Positions 34,762 through 47,860 of a stretch of 64,000 nucleotides of DNA are shown here, in pieces. Source of the DNA: Abelmoschus esculentus (Eukaryota > Streptophyta > Magnoliopsida > Malvales > Malvaceae); NCBI GenBank assembly GCA_035048815.1, contig JAUCBN010000006.1, positions 15,205,001-15,269,000 of the forward strand. The letters run 5' to 3'. Within the stretch, counting starts at the first letter, position 1; each line of letters opens with the position of its first letter. Below the pieces are notes generated by a model, which was not told the DNA's origin, searched no databases, and saw only the letters and a list, made by a program, of their open reading frames with translations. A program made the position numbers and the translations under genes.

Positions 34762-35132
34762 ATTACACATTCAATATTATTGGAGAATTTCTAAAAATAT
34801 TGATGTTGAATTTTTTTCCTTTAAAATATTGTTTCTTTTACTTTATTTTCCAGAATATTGATGATTTTATAATACTTTAAAAGTCGGTATCTATAGACTC
34901 CGACTTTTAACAGTGTTTTCAAATAACTTGAGTGAAAACGAAGCTTTTTGGCTCCAACTTTGACATCTTCATCCTTACACTGTTTAAAGTCGAAGTCTAA
35001 AGATACCAACTTTCAAAATACTGTAGAATTATTAATATTCTGAGAAATAAAATAAAAGAAACAATATTTTTTTAAAAAAAAAAATGAACATTAATATTTC
35101 TGAAAATTCTTCGATATTAATCATATTTTGTC
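34762..35132. mobile_element. Foldback MITE related to the MULE ends, 371 bp
   Basis: The inverted arms are about 170 bp, sharing AAAATATTGTTTCTTTTA and AAAGTCGGTATCTATAGACT with their complements. The right tip reads GACAAAAT on the minus strand, as in elements A and B. The flanks ATTAATATA (34753-34761) and ATTAATTTA (35133-35141) match at 8 of 9. It lies in the 3' flank of the CBL gene and is non-coding. Confidence 0.65.
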
Positions 35133-35141
35133 ATTAATTTA

Positions 35142-37250
35142 ATAAATTTAATGAGTGACATGTGTCACTTTATTGTGATTGGAGCCGGAAAGAAGCATGA
35201 TCTAGGTAGGATTCGAACGTGGGCAACATATCTCTTAAATTGTAAATATTATCAAGAAAAGAGGGAGAAATTGACTCATAAGTATTGGAGTTCGAAAATA
35301 TCTGATTCGATCGATCTAATTTGATTATTCGTTAATTTGATTTAAAAATTTAGATTGGATATTTGATTTAATTTTAAATTAGATAGGATCACAATATTTT
35401 AAATCTTGAATTATCTGAAAATTTAGAATTTAGAATTCTCATGAATATTTTTTTTAAAGATATGATATTTGTTATATTTAACATGTTTATTTAAATAAAT
35501 ACACTAAATATTAAATTATTTTTAAATTAATAGAATTTATATATAACAAGTTTAAATTCATTATTTTTTTAACTATGATATTTTTTAATAAAATAAATAC
35601 ATTTATATGTCTGCTTGTTTTTATTATACATATATGTACTCTATTATTACCTTATATATAACATGTTCTCATTTTTATAGAAAATTTTGTATAAAAAATA
35701 ATGGTATCTCCCATTATATCCCGGATGAGATATAAAATATCTTTTCCTATCGTACTCAATTTGGATCGAATATCTAATCTAATTTTAAGTTTTTGTGATT
35801 GATACAGATTATAATATTTTAAGTTTTGGATTATCCGAAAATCTAAAAATTCATATTTTTATTAATATTAATCTTGTAATATTTAACTATGTTTGTTATA
35901 TTGAAAAAATTGAAACTTTTATAAATGTAAATTTTGTTGTATTTAATAAATTTTTTTATTGTTCTTTTTAGTTTTCAGGGTCTCCTCTGACTAATCTGGA
36001 TCGATCCGTGTTGCACACTAGCTTTGTGGGTGAGTCTCCCAACAAGGTTTTTAGTGTACGCAACGTTTCGAACTTGAGACTTGCTTAAGTGAAACCAAAC
36101 TGCTTAACACTTGGACCGATCCCTGATGTATTTACTAATTTGTTGTTTATTATATTCGAAATTCTAAATTTTTTATAAATAAAACATTCAAATTCGAAAA
36201 TTTAATTTAATCAAATTATATTTTTGAATAATCGGATATTTGAATATGCAAAGATATCTAATTCTTTTAGATCAAATGTAAATAATTATATTATCGATTT
36301 AAAAACCTGAATATCTAATAAATTGGATCCAATCTAATTTAATATCTGACAATGAACTACCCTAATATTCACGCTGTACGAGACAAACAAATATATGTAT
36401 TTTGATTATGGTCGTATTCTAAGCTCATGAGTCTACCATATAGCCTTCAGACCGAATCTACTTCAGTTTATTTCGTTAATATAGTATATACCCTTTTACT
36501 TGGAGAATTTGCTCCCTTCTATTACTTACTAGATTTTAATATAAATATATATATTTATATATTTATCTATATATTTTTATAGTAGAACAAAGTATAGTAT
36601 ATACTACTATATTTTATAAGTTTTTACAAATATTTTAATATATTTATATAGTTTTTTTAATCTGTATTTTATTTTATACATATTTATTTTATCTATATAC
36701 TTTTATTTGTTTTTCGAATAATAATGTCTTTAAAATAAATTACCATTCATAAATAAATTTTAAATTAAATTAAAACTTACAATTTTCTATATAATTAACA
36801 CAATATGCATTAACACAAAATATAAGTATAGCTTATTATAAAAATATATCTTTTTAACGAGGCTCATAGTTGTATTCTTTTTTTACATAAAAAAAAGTAT
36901 ATCTTTATGATTTATTTTATATATTTATATCGTATTTATATTAATTTTTTTATAAAATTATTAAGATATAATTTCTTAATTAATAAATTTAAATTAAGTA
37001 TATGGAGCGATAGTTAGTATATTATTTTGTAAGTGTTAATATATATTTTGATACTTGAACATGATTTTAAGATGTATATTTTATTATATTTATAAAATAT
37101 CTGAATAAAATATTGGAATATAAAAATTAAATAAATAATACTGATTGAAATCAAACCAGTTTTAGATTGCAAGAGTATGGGATCCTCATCGTGGCCCAAA
37201 TATGCATAGTAAAAGCCCAATAAAGATGTAGTAAAACCGAGTCAGCTCGC
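35142..37250. other. AT-rich intergenic region with repeat relics
   Basis: Segments near 35280-35460 and 35745-35880 are diverged direct copies (phrases like TTTGGATTATCCGAAAATCT), and 36160-36350 resembles them inverted, so an old inverted-repeat element is likely. Bases 35981-36125 read on the minus strand like a tRNA-derived SINE or similar repeat (a GTTCGAAAC B-box-like motif after AAGTGTTAAGCAGTTTGG). Bases 36530-37130 are almost pure AT. I found no gene. Confidence 0.45.
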
Positions 37251-37373
37251 TTGATTTGTCACCGAGTCGACTACAAAAAGGAAGTGTTAAAATCAAAAGG
37301 AACAAAACCTCAAAAACCAGAAATTCGCTTCGCTCCTTTTGATTTTGGGAGAGCAAAAAGCAGAATCTCCGTC

Positions 37374-40300
37374 ATGGATTTCTCAGAGCAAGATGTCGAC
37401 CTCTTTGGAGAAGACAATAGCAACGACCATCGCGATGATTCTCGAGAATCATCTCCATCCCATTCATCTTCGTCATCGTCCTCCGCTTCATCGTCGTCGT
37501 CGGCATCTTCTTCATCCAAAAACAGCGGCAGCGGAGGAGACAGCAGCGGTGGAAGTGGAAGCGCTAGCAGCGGAGGAGAAGAGGAAAATGGAGAAGAAGT
37601 AGGCAATGTTAATACCGATAATTATAATTATAATGAGAATATTGAAAGGAGTATTTTTGGGTATGAAGAGGATGAAGAAGAGGATGAAAACGATCTTTTT
37701 GGGCCTGATAATGAAGAGTACTGTAGAACCCCTGCCACTAGTCCTTTCTCTATTCCTGGTATTTCTTTATTTCTCTGTTAGATTCAGTCCTTTTGGCCCC
37801 GTAATTGGGGATTTTTGAAGTGTGCCAAGTCATTGTATAGGTGATTTATCTATAATATATGGAAATATTAGATCCTTAGGCTTAAGTTAAGAAGGAAAGG
37901 AATAAGAGGTATTAAAAATCTTAATTAAATTGAGGATTGGTTTCGATTGCTTTATTTGAAGAAATGTTAGATAAAACGTGACAATGTTATGCAGGAATAT
38001 TTAGATTAGTTGTGCTTGCAATTCTTGTAATATACACAGAATAATTGAAAAGGTAACTAATCTTCTTTATCACTATTCTTCTGCAGTATTGCCTGTTATT
38101 CGTAATACTAATGCCCCAGGTAGAGGAGGTTTTGGACGTGGTCGTTGGCACAATGATAGAGGAGCTGGTATCCTTGGTCGTCCTGGTTATCCTCCGAGGC
38201 AAGGTTATGGGTATGGCAACAAATTTGCTAACGGACATCGTGATGAACGCTTTGTTTCTGAGCTAAAGTTTTTAAAGACTGAAGAGACATTATCTAGAAA
38301 ATGCATTGCTTTTCAGGAAGTGAGTACATTACCTCTTCTTTTTCTTTGATGACCCATCAATTAATAATAGTTTGATATACCAAAGTAAGGCAAATTTGTT
38401 ATACCAAATTATCCTTTTTCCCTTTTATTTATAGTGAAGACGTATGTCAGGATATTTCACATGTTTTGTTTGGTTTATGTACATTTTTATGATCTTCTTG
38501 TTGACGTGACCGGTAGTGTTTGTTATAAGTTGTTTTATACCTTTAGATACCCTTTAAAGCCTGTAAATTATTTACTTCTGTATGCATGCACATACACCAT
38601 GTTGTCAGGCAATTTTTTGTGGGCTACTTTTTGCTAAATGCGGTAACTAAATTTGGCAGCCATGTGAACTTGCTTGCTATAGTCGTGTAGAAGGTGGAGA
38701 CGTCTACTTTGATGACCGCAGCTTGGTATGATTTATGGATATCAGCATAGTATTTTTCAGCAAGTCTTATATTGTACTTGTTTTCCTCCTCATTAGTTCA
38801 TTTTGTATGTTCCTTTATTGTTTGCATCATCAGAGGCTTTTTAAGCGTCTTATTACTGAAGAGATTGGAGCAGATCTCAATCAAGGTTTTGATACCTTTA
38901 CTGAGAAAAAAGGTACGGTTTATTCATGAAAACGTGGAAATTGTTCGGGTTGAACATGTCGTGTGTTGCGGTGATATACATTATATAAGCACTAACGTTT
39001 ATTCACATTTCTTTGGTGTTGTGTATGAGGTCTAATCAATGCTACCAATCTTGTTATTTTTCCTGGACCAGAATTAGGTTCCGAGGGTTTTGGTGACCTT
39101 CTTGCTTGCATCAGAGACAAAAATATCCCCCTTCAAAACATTCATTTTGTGGTATGGAAAATGATATTCATTATTGACCTATGAATTTTTCTTTTAGTGC
39201 TAATATGCTATTATGGATATCATCTAACAATATTCACTGCTCTTTCGCAGACGTTTCGCAACAATCTTAATAAGGTAATTGCTTCTCTAGGAAGAATGCA
39301 CAATTCTCTTTTCTTTTGTATGACTTGAATTACACAAGCATAGAGATTCTTTGTTCATCAGTCTTTTTACCTTTTATGTGAACAATCTCAATACCACTAG
39401 TCTTTTTCACTAATAAATAATGACATTTATCCGAGTTTTCATTCATGAATTTGATGGATAATAAACCAATTTTTTATGTATTTCATTGGATGGTGTCTTG
39501 TTGTCATGCAGATAATGGCTACTGCTTACATTAAAAATGAGCCTTGGGAAATGGGAGTGCACAAGCGGAATGGTGTTGTCTATCTTGACGTTCATAAACT
39601 GCCTGAGAGGCCACGAAGTGAGTTGGATCGTCGAAGGTACCAAAACTTTTATAGCATCCCCCTTATTATTATTACTACATTTCCCTATGGGTCGTCAACA
39701 TGAAGGAATCGGAGGCGTTGAAGTGGTGTGTAACCCTGCTGATTTCTTTTATTGCTTATTTAATCGACTTAAAGTTCTAATTGTATTACTTTTGAATTTT
39801 TTAATTTAGATGTTATTGGGGTTATTGTTTTGAGAGCCTTGCCACTGAAGATCCGAGAAGAGACGATGGTGAAGGGATACATCATGTTGATGCCAATGTT
39901 GAATACTGTTCAGTGATTAAAACTAAACTAGGGGCTCATCGTATTCTGATGGGTGCTGAAATGGATTGTTGTGATTCAACAGATGAGGGAAGAAGATTTT
40001 ATGTGGAGTTGAAAACAAGTCGTGAGGTAAAAATTCAACTAGCTTAATGGTTTGTGATGCTCCATGCTTCATTTGCTGCCTTCTCATTATCCCCCCATTT
40101 TACTCGTGTAATTCATGAATGTGTCCCTTCCTTTGCAGTTGGAGTATCATACGGAGGAAAGATATGAAAGAGAGAAACTGCTCAAGTTTTGGGTATGATT
40201 TTTTGTCCAATGGACTATTTGGCTGTGGCTGGATTTTTCTTCAAACTTCTGCATGCAAATTATACATCTTAGTTTCTATTTCCTACTTCATTAATTTATT

Positions 40301-41360
40301 TTATCAGAAGTTCTTGAGAAATGACATTTTTAAAGGTTTATTGTAAAATGGAGTTCTTCCTTTTCAAGTTAGCCTTTGTTTGTGGAGAAAATAACTTGAT
40401 TGTTTTGTGGTCGCAGATTCAATCATTCCTGGCAGGTGTTCCTTATATTGTTATTGGATTTAGGTAATTTCTGTTGGCATTTCATACCAACTTCAATTGC
40501 CTTAAGGCTTTCTTCACTTGTGTGACTAGAAAATCACTTTGTTCCAAAACCTTGTTTAGCTCAGAAATATCGAAGATGAACAAAAACATATTGTTTCAGT
40601 TTGTGTGCACTCTCTTCTCTAATGCTGAGCAGCGTTCAGTTCCATGGTGCTTTTTGTAGTAGTTTTTTGTCCTTTTCAAGTAAAATGAAGTTTTCCCTTG
40701 TCATGTTTGATATAGGGATGATTCAGGGCGACTTGTACGCACTGAGAGACTAAGAACCAAAGACATCACTCATCGAGTGAAAATGAAGAGCTATTGGCAG
40801 GTATTATATATTACAGCAAATGCATCTAACGAGTTGATTATTCATATTTTTTAGAAAAAACTTGTATTCCCATTGGTATAACCAAAGATATTATGCTGTG
40901 ATACTGAACTACTCACCTGCAACACAGTTCTTATGTTTATACTTCTATACATGCACCAAACTGATTTTCCCCCTTTCTTGGAATTTCATTGATTCATTGT
41001 GCTATGAGTAACCTTCTTTTCTTGTTTAAAACTCATCCTTAGGGAGGAGTCTGTCTGGCATTTGCTGACGAGGTATTGTGCTGGCTTTACGGAACCGTCA
41101 AAGAGAGTAAGACTCTAATTCCATTTCCCCTTCAAATGTGTTTTGAGTAAAATCAACATCAAGCATCATGGAAGTATTCTAGTTTCTTGTCTCAGTAATC
41201 TGATGCATCTAATTGTTTAGATGACTGATTGCTCTGTTTTCTTTTGTTGACTTTAGATGAGGACTACATACTTCAGTATGTACCACCATCCAACCGTCTA
41301 GAGCTTCTACAAGCACAATCTTGCCCCGATGCGATTACTAACCATGTCGAGCAATCGTAG
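37374..41360 (+). CDS. DXO1: DXO1-type decapping/deNADding RNA nuclease, thirteen exons, 520 aa
   Basis: DXO/Rai1-family enzymes remove NAD caps and defective caps from RNA 5' ends. Exons are 37374-37758, 38087-38319, 38660-38725, 38834-38912, 39072-39151, 39251-39274 (24-bp microexon), 39512-39636, 39810-40026, 40139-40192, 40417-40463, 40716-40800, 41043-41106 and 41257-41360 (1563 bp, in phase). The first 130 or so residues are a Ser-rich, acidic, disordered extension, as known for plant DXO1. A Gly/Arg-rich segment follows (GRGGFGRGRWHNDRG). The catalytic residues of the family are visible: Glu339 in GYCFE, Glu381 and Asp383 in GAEMD, Glu397 and Lys399 in ELKTS. The frame is open to an upstream ATG at 37251, which would add 41 mostly basic residues. 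ATG 37374 (MDFSEQDVDLFGED) is preferred as the conserved-looking start. The gene appears intact. Confidence 0.95.
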
Positions 41361-42201
41361 CCAGTATCATGCTTCTTGTTAGTTTGTAATTCAGATAGTT
41401 GCAATACAGGATTAAAGAGGATGGATTTATATTTTACCAACTCAGCATTTTGCAGATGAACATTACATCGCAGATGATAAAGCCCCACCACCAAGCAACC
41501 AAGATCTTGTAGCATTATAAAGGTAAACCCCAAACTTGATGTTGGTAGATTCGAAAGGGAAGAACAATTCCTTGGCAGTTAATCATATTTAAAAACTTTT
41601 AGTTATGGTATCAGTTGGATCATATCGAGTTATGGATTACCGGTCATATCGAATCAAGATGAATTTCAAAATTATGAATTACTACTAAAATTATTAAGAA
41701 ATATACGATGGAGAAAATTACTACTAAAATCATTAAGATCGATTTGTATTTAGTAAGAGATTATTTGATGGAGAAAATGAAAATGGAAAGTATATGATGG
41801 AAGAGGCTTGTACCCGTGGACAGAGAGGCGAGTTGAGGGTAAGTTGGTTGAGCAGCACGTGATCATACATTTCTTGGGGAAACTACATAAATTGTTACCG
41901 AATAGATTTATTTCAGTCACCCTAATTTTAAAATATCTAATAAGCTCATCTAAGTTTTAGTTTAGATCTACTAAGATCACTTAATTTTTAATTTGCATTT
42001 GATATTGTTTTTTCCGTTATAATCTGCCTTTAACTTATTTTTTCTTAACAAAAATAGATAAAATTATAATCGTCGCGATCATTTTAAAACCGAAAAATAT
42101 GCAAAATAGCTTGACGAGTGATTTTTAAAACATCGAATTTTATTGTCACTTTTAATTATTTATTCTAAAACATTGGGATTTTATTAAAGACGTGTATTAT
42201 T
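41361..42201. other. 3' flank of DXO1 and AT-rich intergenic DNA
   Basis: This holds the DXO1 3' UTR and then AT-rich sequence. A stretch from about 41878 (GGGAAACTACATAAATTGTT) resembles one arm of a foldback MITE, but I did not find its partner. Confidence 0.5.
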
Positions 42202-44617
42202 TGATTTTTTTTTTAAAAAAAGATATGAAGTCGTCACCGGCCACTTTGCTAGGTCAGATACCATAAAATAAATCAAAGATTCTTTTTTTTAAATATTTGG
42301 GTTTGGGAGTCGGTTACGCGTAAAGACGACCCTTACGAGCGTCCGAAATCGGTATCTTACTAATTACACGTGGCATTTCTATACTTCGAATAATAATATT
42401 AATTTAATCCATCATGGACAAATAAATATCATTCGAATAAGAATATTCTTTTGGATAAAAAAATATATTTCTTTTAAACACGAGCTTGAATAAGACGTTC
42501 TCTAGATAAGAAACCTTAACTCGTATTTAAAGAAATATAAGTTCTGTCCCAAAATGTTTTAAATGCATGATCATTTTATTATCTGGTTCATTTTAAGTTC
42601 TAACCTACGAGGCTCTATTAGTTAAATATTTAAATCCTATTAAATTATTAATTTCACCAAGTGTATTATGATAACATCCGAATGCACAGACACTACCATC
42701 TTGACACGAAACAAAATTAATAATACTATTGATGTTTCTAGTTACTTACCTAATTAATTTTATTTAAGTCTTATCCTAAATTCATTGAGTCAATTTCTAA
42801 GTTTCGATAGCACGTCAATTCGATACCAAGGTACACTCTTTAAGTCAACGTCATGTTATGTTAAAACACCGACCGTTTAGTGTATCCGAGGTATATAATT
42901 AAAATGTTACCATTACTAAATTATCTCCCTAATTAATTAATTAATTAAAACGACTAATCCTAAAAGGCTCTAAATTATTTAACTAAAAAAAATAAATGAT
43001 TCTACACAAATATACTATATGCTTATTAAAATGTGCAAACATAATAAATAAATAAAGCAATTAAATAAAACAATAAATGAAACAAAAGGCTAAGTTACTT
43101 TTATTAAAGAGACATGAGAGCTCGAATTACAACATGGGAAATTAAATTAAGACAAAAGGAATTATATGGTATAAATGAAGAAACGAGGAACTAAATATTC
43201 AAATGTTTGATTTAGGGGTCGAATTAGACTTAATTAGATTTAAATAAATTAATTATAAACTTAGAAAATTTTAGTTAAATTCAATTGAGGATCTAATTAA
43301 ATTATTTCTGAGCTTAAAAAATTAAATTAAACTTAATTAACGTTTAAATTAAACAAATTTTGGACTTATGACTCGATTTAGGTTCAATTAGGGGTTAAAT
43401 TGAAGAGATTTCAGAATTTTGGGGCTTAATTATAAGATTGGGGAACCAAAATGAATAACAACCTAAAATCTGAGGACTGCGGGAAAAATTTTTCCTTTAA
43501 TCCAAAAACACGCGGATCCGGATTGACCCAGATCTAATCCGCTCGAAACCTACACGCAAAACGCTATCGTTTTGCTCTTGAATCACCGCCCACTCACCGA
43601 GTTGGCTTGACCATTTGATCTCTCCCTTCAAATCGGTGGACCAACTCACCCTCAAAACTCTCTCAACACAAACACAATAAACCCAGAAAACTAACCTAGT
43701 ATGGATCAAAACACATTAAAAACACATGGTGTTCATGTGTGTTCATCCCCAAAAGGATGAACACGAAGAACACTACATGAACAAACTCCGACTACCACCC
43801 TTGAATCCATACCATCTTCGCTAACCACCACTTCGGTAAGTTCGCCGGCCACCATGCAGAGGTTCCGATCATCGTCAAGAAAATCATTTCCAGCACCAAC
43901 GACAGTTTCCAACACCGAAAAAGTCATCAAAAACCTTAAAAAAACCTAAAAACACCTCGAAAAACTCATCTTTTAGATCTAAGTATAAAAGAAACATCAA
44001 AACCCTCCCTTAAACGCTCGATTCCACTAACATAACACCTGTATTTCCTGAATCTAGCTGAACACTCCATAAAACCCAATCTAAATCAAATTCTAAACCT
44101 GAAAAACATGAGACTGCCGAACCTAACTCATTCTTTTCTCCATTTGATCGAACATGTTTAAGGTACATCAAGAAACAACTCACTATTCAAGCCTAATTGT
44201 TGTTGTTACACAAGACTTTAACTTAAATCCATGATTAATAATAAGAACATAATGAAGAAGAGTAAGAGACTTACCTCTCAAAATGTTTCTAAATTCCATC
44301 TTCAATTCTGAATCTAGTGCCCGATCCTCTTCTTTCGATCCTCAATGCCTCTGTCTTTTTTCTTTCTTTCACCTCCGATTGAATTCCAATGCTCTCTAAT
44401 CTTCTAGAACTGTTTCCAGTACCCCTTTTCCTCTGTTTTTCTTCTCCTTTTAAAAGAAACAAAACCCATACTCCCGTCACCGTAGGTAACTCATCTTATC
44501 TCCAACCAACTCCAATTTCCCCCTAAAATCTCTTATTATCTCTTTTTTTCTTTTTATTTATTTTATTAATATTAGTTATATTTACTTAGGTTTCTCGAAC
44601 GAAATTCATGTGTTACA
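42202..44617 (-). repeat. Probable 3' LTR of the Ogre-like element
   Basis: On the minus strand it begins TGTAACACATGAATTTCG right after a polypurine tract. Near the other end it has the U5-like phrases GTAACCGACTCCC and GGTGACGACTTC, familiar from Tat/Ogre LTRs. The low-coordinate end is a guess (TG at 42202), since the partner LTR is outside the window. The ORFs at 43497-43930 have no recognisable content. Confidence 0.55.
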
Positions 44618-44631
44618 GCTTCCCCTCTTTG
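44618..44631 (-). other. Polypurine tract of the Ogre-like element
   Basis: The minus strand reads CAAAGAGGGGAAGC directly before the LTR start TGTAACA. Confidence 0.65.
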
Positions 44632-44734
44632 TTCAATGTTGTGGAACAGGAGATGGGCAAAGACTTAAAAGACACGAATTTCGTCTAAGCTTCTTGACCT
44701 CTGTTATACTAACAAAACTTGAAGCTGTTTTTCT

Positions 44735-45135
44735 CAATACGAAATTCCTCGCATCCCATGAATTCTGGAACTGTTTTTCTCATTACGAAATTCTCCAGGA
44801 TCTAAAGCTGTTTTTCTCATTACGAAATTCTTCAGACAAAAGATGATGGAACCCGAAGCTATTCTTCTCATTACGAAATTCTTCATATCCCCTCGAATTT
44901 TGGAGTTGTTCTTCTTATTATGAAATTCTCCAAAGTTTGAAGTTGTTCTTCTTATTATGAATTTCTTCAAACCTATCAAGTGATAGAAACTGAGGTTGTT
45001 CTTCTCATTACGAAATTCCTCGTCTCCAGGAAATCTGAATATGTTCTTCTCATTACGAAATTCTCCAGATCAAAAGTGATGAAACCTGAGGTTGTTCTTC
45101 TTATTATGAAATTCCTCATATTTCATGAAAGCTTG
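44735..45135 (-). repeat. Minisatellite in the 3' untranslated region of the Ogre-like element, about nine units
   Basis: The phrase TTCTTCTCATTACGAAATTC, with variants such as TTATTATGAAATTC, recurs about nine times at spacings of roughly 35-55 bp. Between them lie variable linkers rich in GAAGTTGTTC. Such 3' UTR arrays are known for Tat/Ogre elements as a source of satellites. Confidence 0.85.
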
Positions 45136-46303
45136 AATTTGTTGTTGTTTTGTTTGTTCCTTCTTTAAATCATTTCTCATAGGTTTCCGAATCCTGTTTA
45201 ACAGAAATATGATGCATTATTAGTATGATCCTAATGTAGATATTTCTATTATGATGTATGAGTACTGCCCAGAAAGACATGTATTATCAGTCAATTTGTC
45301 ATTTTGATGAGCCCAACTGACTCTTCCCTCTTCTTCCTACATCTTGGTCATGTCTCGATTCTTTATCTCACATAGAAAGGGCAATCTTTGATGATCTTCT
45401 TCCTCACAAAGTTGTTTTGGAGCGTCTTTTCAGGTTTTCACTTCAAATTATTTCCTTTTTGTTTTCCTTTTCCTTCTTTCTTTTCTTCTTCTTTTTTGAT
45501 TTTTTCTTTTTTATTCATTTTTTCACTGATCTTAACCCATATCAAAAACTTTCCTCTGAATTGTACCCAATAAGCTCTTACTTGCTCAAGATTTCGTCTG
45601 ATTGTCTGAACATATTCGTTTTTATTTAGTTATCCTAATCTGGAAAAACAAATTTTACCTATAACTTTTAAAACATAATGATAAGAGATTTTCTATATTT
45701 ATTAATTCACATTAATTCACTAGCATGACGTTTTGGATAAAATTAAAGGTTCGGAAGAGAAAATAAACATTTTTACTGGAGCTTTTTGTATGTTCATGAC
45801 AAGCATAAAATTTAAAATAGTCATGGCAAACCAATTGGAGAAAAGCAAGAAACAAAGGCAAATTCTCAAGCGCTTATCACATGCGATCATTTGTGCCTTT
45901 TCCCGAAACATAGATTTAGAACATATCTGCTTGTCTAATAGTTCTTCAAGTAAGGATCCAACTTGGCGAACATGAAGCCCCTTCTGAAATACTAGATAAC
46001 CTAGAGGTATAAATTGTCTGATGCCTACTGTCATACATTTGAGCCGTTATTTCTGGTTTTTGACCCAAATCCTCTTTTAGTATTGAGACGCCGTTTGCGG
46101 TTTTTCATCTTAACCCCTCATTTCTTTATTTTCATCATTTTTTATGAAACACCCTTTCGGGTTTTCGCCTCATTTTCGTTTTCTTTTCATTTTTTATTCT
46201 TTTTCCTTTTTTCTTTTTCTTTTTATTTCTTTCTTTTTATTCTTCAAGCGTAATACTTCTTAACTGAATAAGAATCACTGTTTAATTTATTGTAGATTAT
46301 TGT
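45136..46303 (-). other. 3' region of the Ogre-like element, no coding domain seen
   Basis: This includes pyrimidine-rich runs on the plus strand (45450-45530 and 46180-46250). A minus-strand ORF (46034-45720) has no recognisable domain. A short duplication of TTGTTTAATTTATT near 46280-46310 marks the broken integrase end. Confidence 0.5.
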
Positions 46304-47308
46304 TTAATTTATTTTACTAAGCATTAGATCACCCTCTCGGAATTGTCGTGGTCGAACTTTCTTATCATGAGCTCGAATCATTTGTTTCTGATACATTTGG
46401 CTGTGGTAGATAGCTCTCAACCGCTTTTCTTCAATCAAATTCAACTGATCAAAACGAATTTGTACCCATTCTACATAATCTAATTTAACCTCTGATAATA
46501 CTCGAAGAGATGTAATTTCAACTTTAAGCGGTAACACTGCTTCAATCCCATACATCAGAGAGTAAGGCGTTGCCCCGGTAGAAGTTCTCTTCGAAGTACG
46601 GTACGTAAACAAGGCAAAAGGAAGTATTTTATGTCAATCTTTGTATGTTTCTGTCATCTTCGATATGATCTTCTTTATGTTTTTGTTAGCTGCCTCGACT
46701 GCTACATTCATCTTTGGTCGGTATGCCACAGAGTTATGATGAATTATCTTGAACTGATCACAAGTTTTTGCAATAATTATGTTGTTGAAATTGGTAGCAT
46801 TATCTGTAATTATTCGTTCTGGTAGACCATATCGATAAATGATTTCTTTCTTCAAAAATTTACACACAATTGTTCTTGGGATGTTAGCATAAGAAGCAGC
46901 TTCTACCCACTTGGTGAAATAATCGTTAGCCACTAGGATGAAGCAATGTCTATTCGAGGCTTTGGGGTGAATCTGCCCAAATACATCCATTCCCTATACA
47001 GAAAAAAGCCACTGTGAATTCATTGAATGTAACGGTACCGATGGGGAGTTGATCTTATCTGCATAAATCTGGCATTTGTGACACCTTTTGGCGTACTCTG
47101 TGCAATCTCCTTCCATGGTAGACCAGTAATACCCGTATCTCATTATTTTCCGTGCCATCGAGAAACCATTGGCATGCGTACCACATATCCCATCATGCAC
47201 TTCTTCAAGAATACTTTTAGCTTCACGAGTATTGACATATCTGGGTAACACTTGATCTCTGCTCTTCTTGTATAGGATATCATCATCCAACACATAACTG
47301 ACAACCAT
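46304..47308 (-). pseudogene. Integrase of the Ogre-like element
   Basis: The zinc-binding HHCC part (HDGICGTHANG, CHKCQIYADK) lies at about 47240-47040. The catalytic core follows (DYFTKWVEAASYANIPR, RIITDNATNF, VAVEAANKNIKKI) with Asp, Asp and Glu all visible. An in-frame TAG (about 46995), where TGG is expected, separates the two parts. A frame change near 46620 precedes the segment TSKRTSTGATPYSLMYG (46612-46304). The reading ends abruptly after EGDLMLSKIN. Confidence 0.88.
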
Positions 47309-47389
47309 TCTTCTAATTGTTCTTTTATTATTATCATTCGTTTCAAATGGATCGGCTTAGAACTTGATGTATTGTAGAATATCAAAATA

Positions 47390-47860
47390 TCAAGGATTAC
47401 TATCCTCTTCTTTCATGTTGTAGCAATGAACGTATGTTTTATAAATTTGCATTTGGATCAACATCATATCCTCCGGTCTATTTGCTTGGAATACCGAAGC
47501 CAGTGTAGCTAAGGCATCCTCCATTTGGGTGTTTTCTCTAGGAAGGTATGCAAATGTTATTTCTTCAAATTCTTCAATCAGTTCCAGTATCAACTTCCGA
47601 TATTCTATCAACTTTGTGTCTTTGGTCTCCCATTCTCCATATAGTTGATAAATAACTAAGGCTGAATCTCCATACACCTTCAAGGCCTTTATCTTTCTTT
47701 CTATTGCAACTCTCAATCCCATAACACACGCTTCGTACTCTGTCATATTGTTAATGCACAAAAACTCCAACTTGCTCGTGAGAGGATAGTGTATACCATC
47801 TAGAGATATCAACGCAACTCCAATTCCACGTCCTCAAGGCGTTAACTGCTCCATCAAAAT
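47390..47860 (-). pseudogene. RNase H domain of the Ogre-like element
   Basis: ISLDGIHYPLTSKLEF, NNMTEYEACVMGLRVA and KVYGDSALVIYQ match the plant retrotransposon RNase H fold, with the TEYEA and GDS motifs. It continues to LPRENTQMEDALATLAS. The first catalytic Asp segment upstream is disrupted by a stop near 47834. Confidence 0.85.

Noticed and set aside
35200..35230. tRNA-like B-box (GTTCGAATCC on the minus strand)
   Set aside because: There is no A-box at the right distance and no cloverleaf; it is at most a SINE fragment.
37310..37606. Minus-strand ORF opposite DXO1 exon 1
   Set aside because: It is the antisense shadow of the Ser-rich, low-complexity coding sequence.
43497..43930. Two minus-strand ORFs
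   Set aside because: They lie in the probable Ogre-like LTR and show no domain or splice context.
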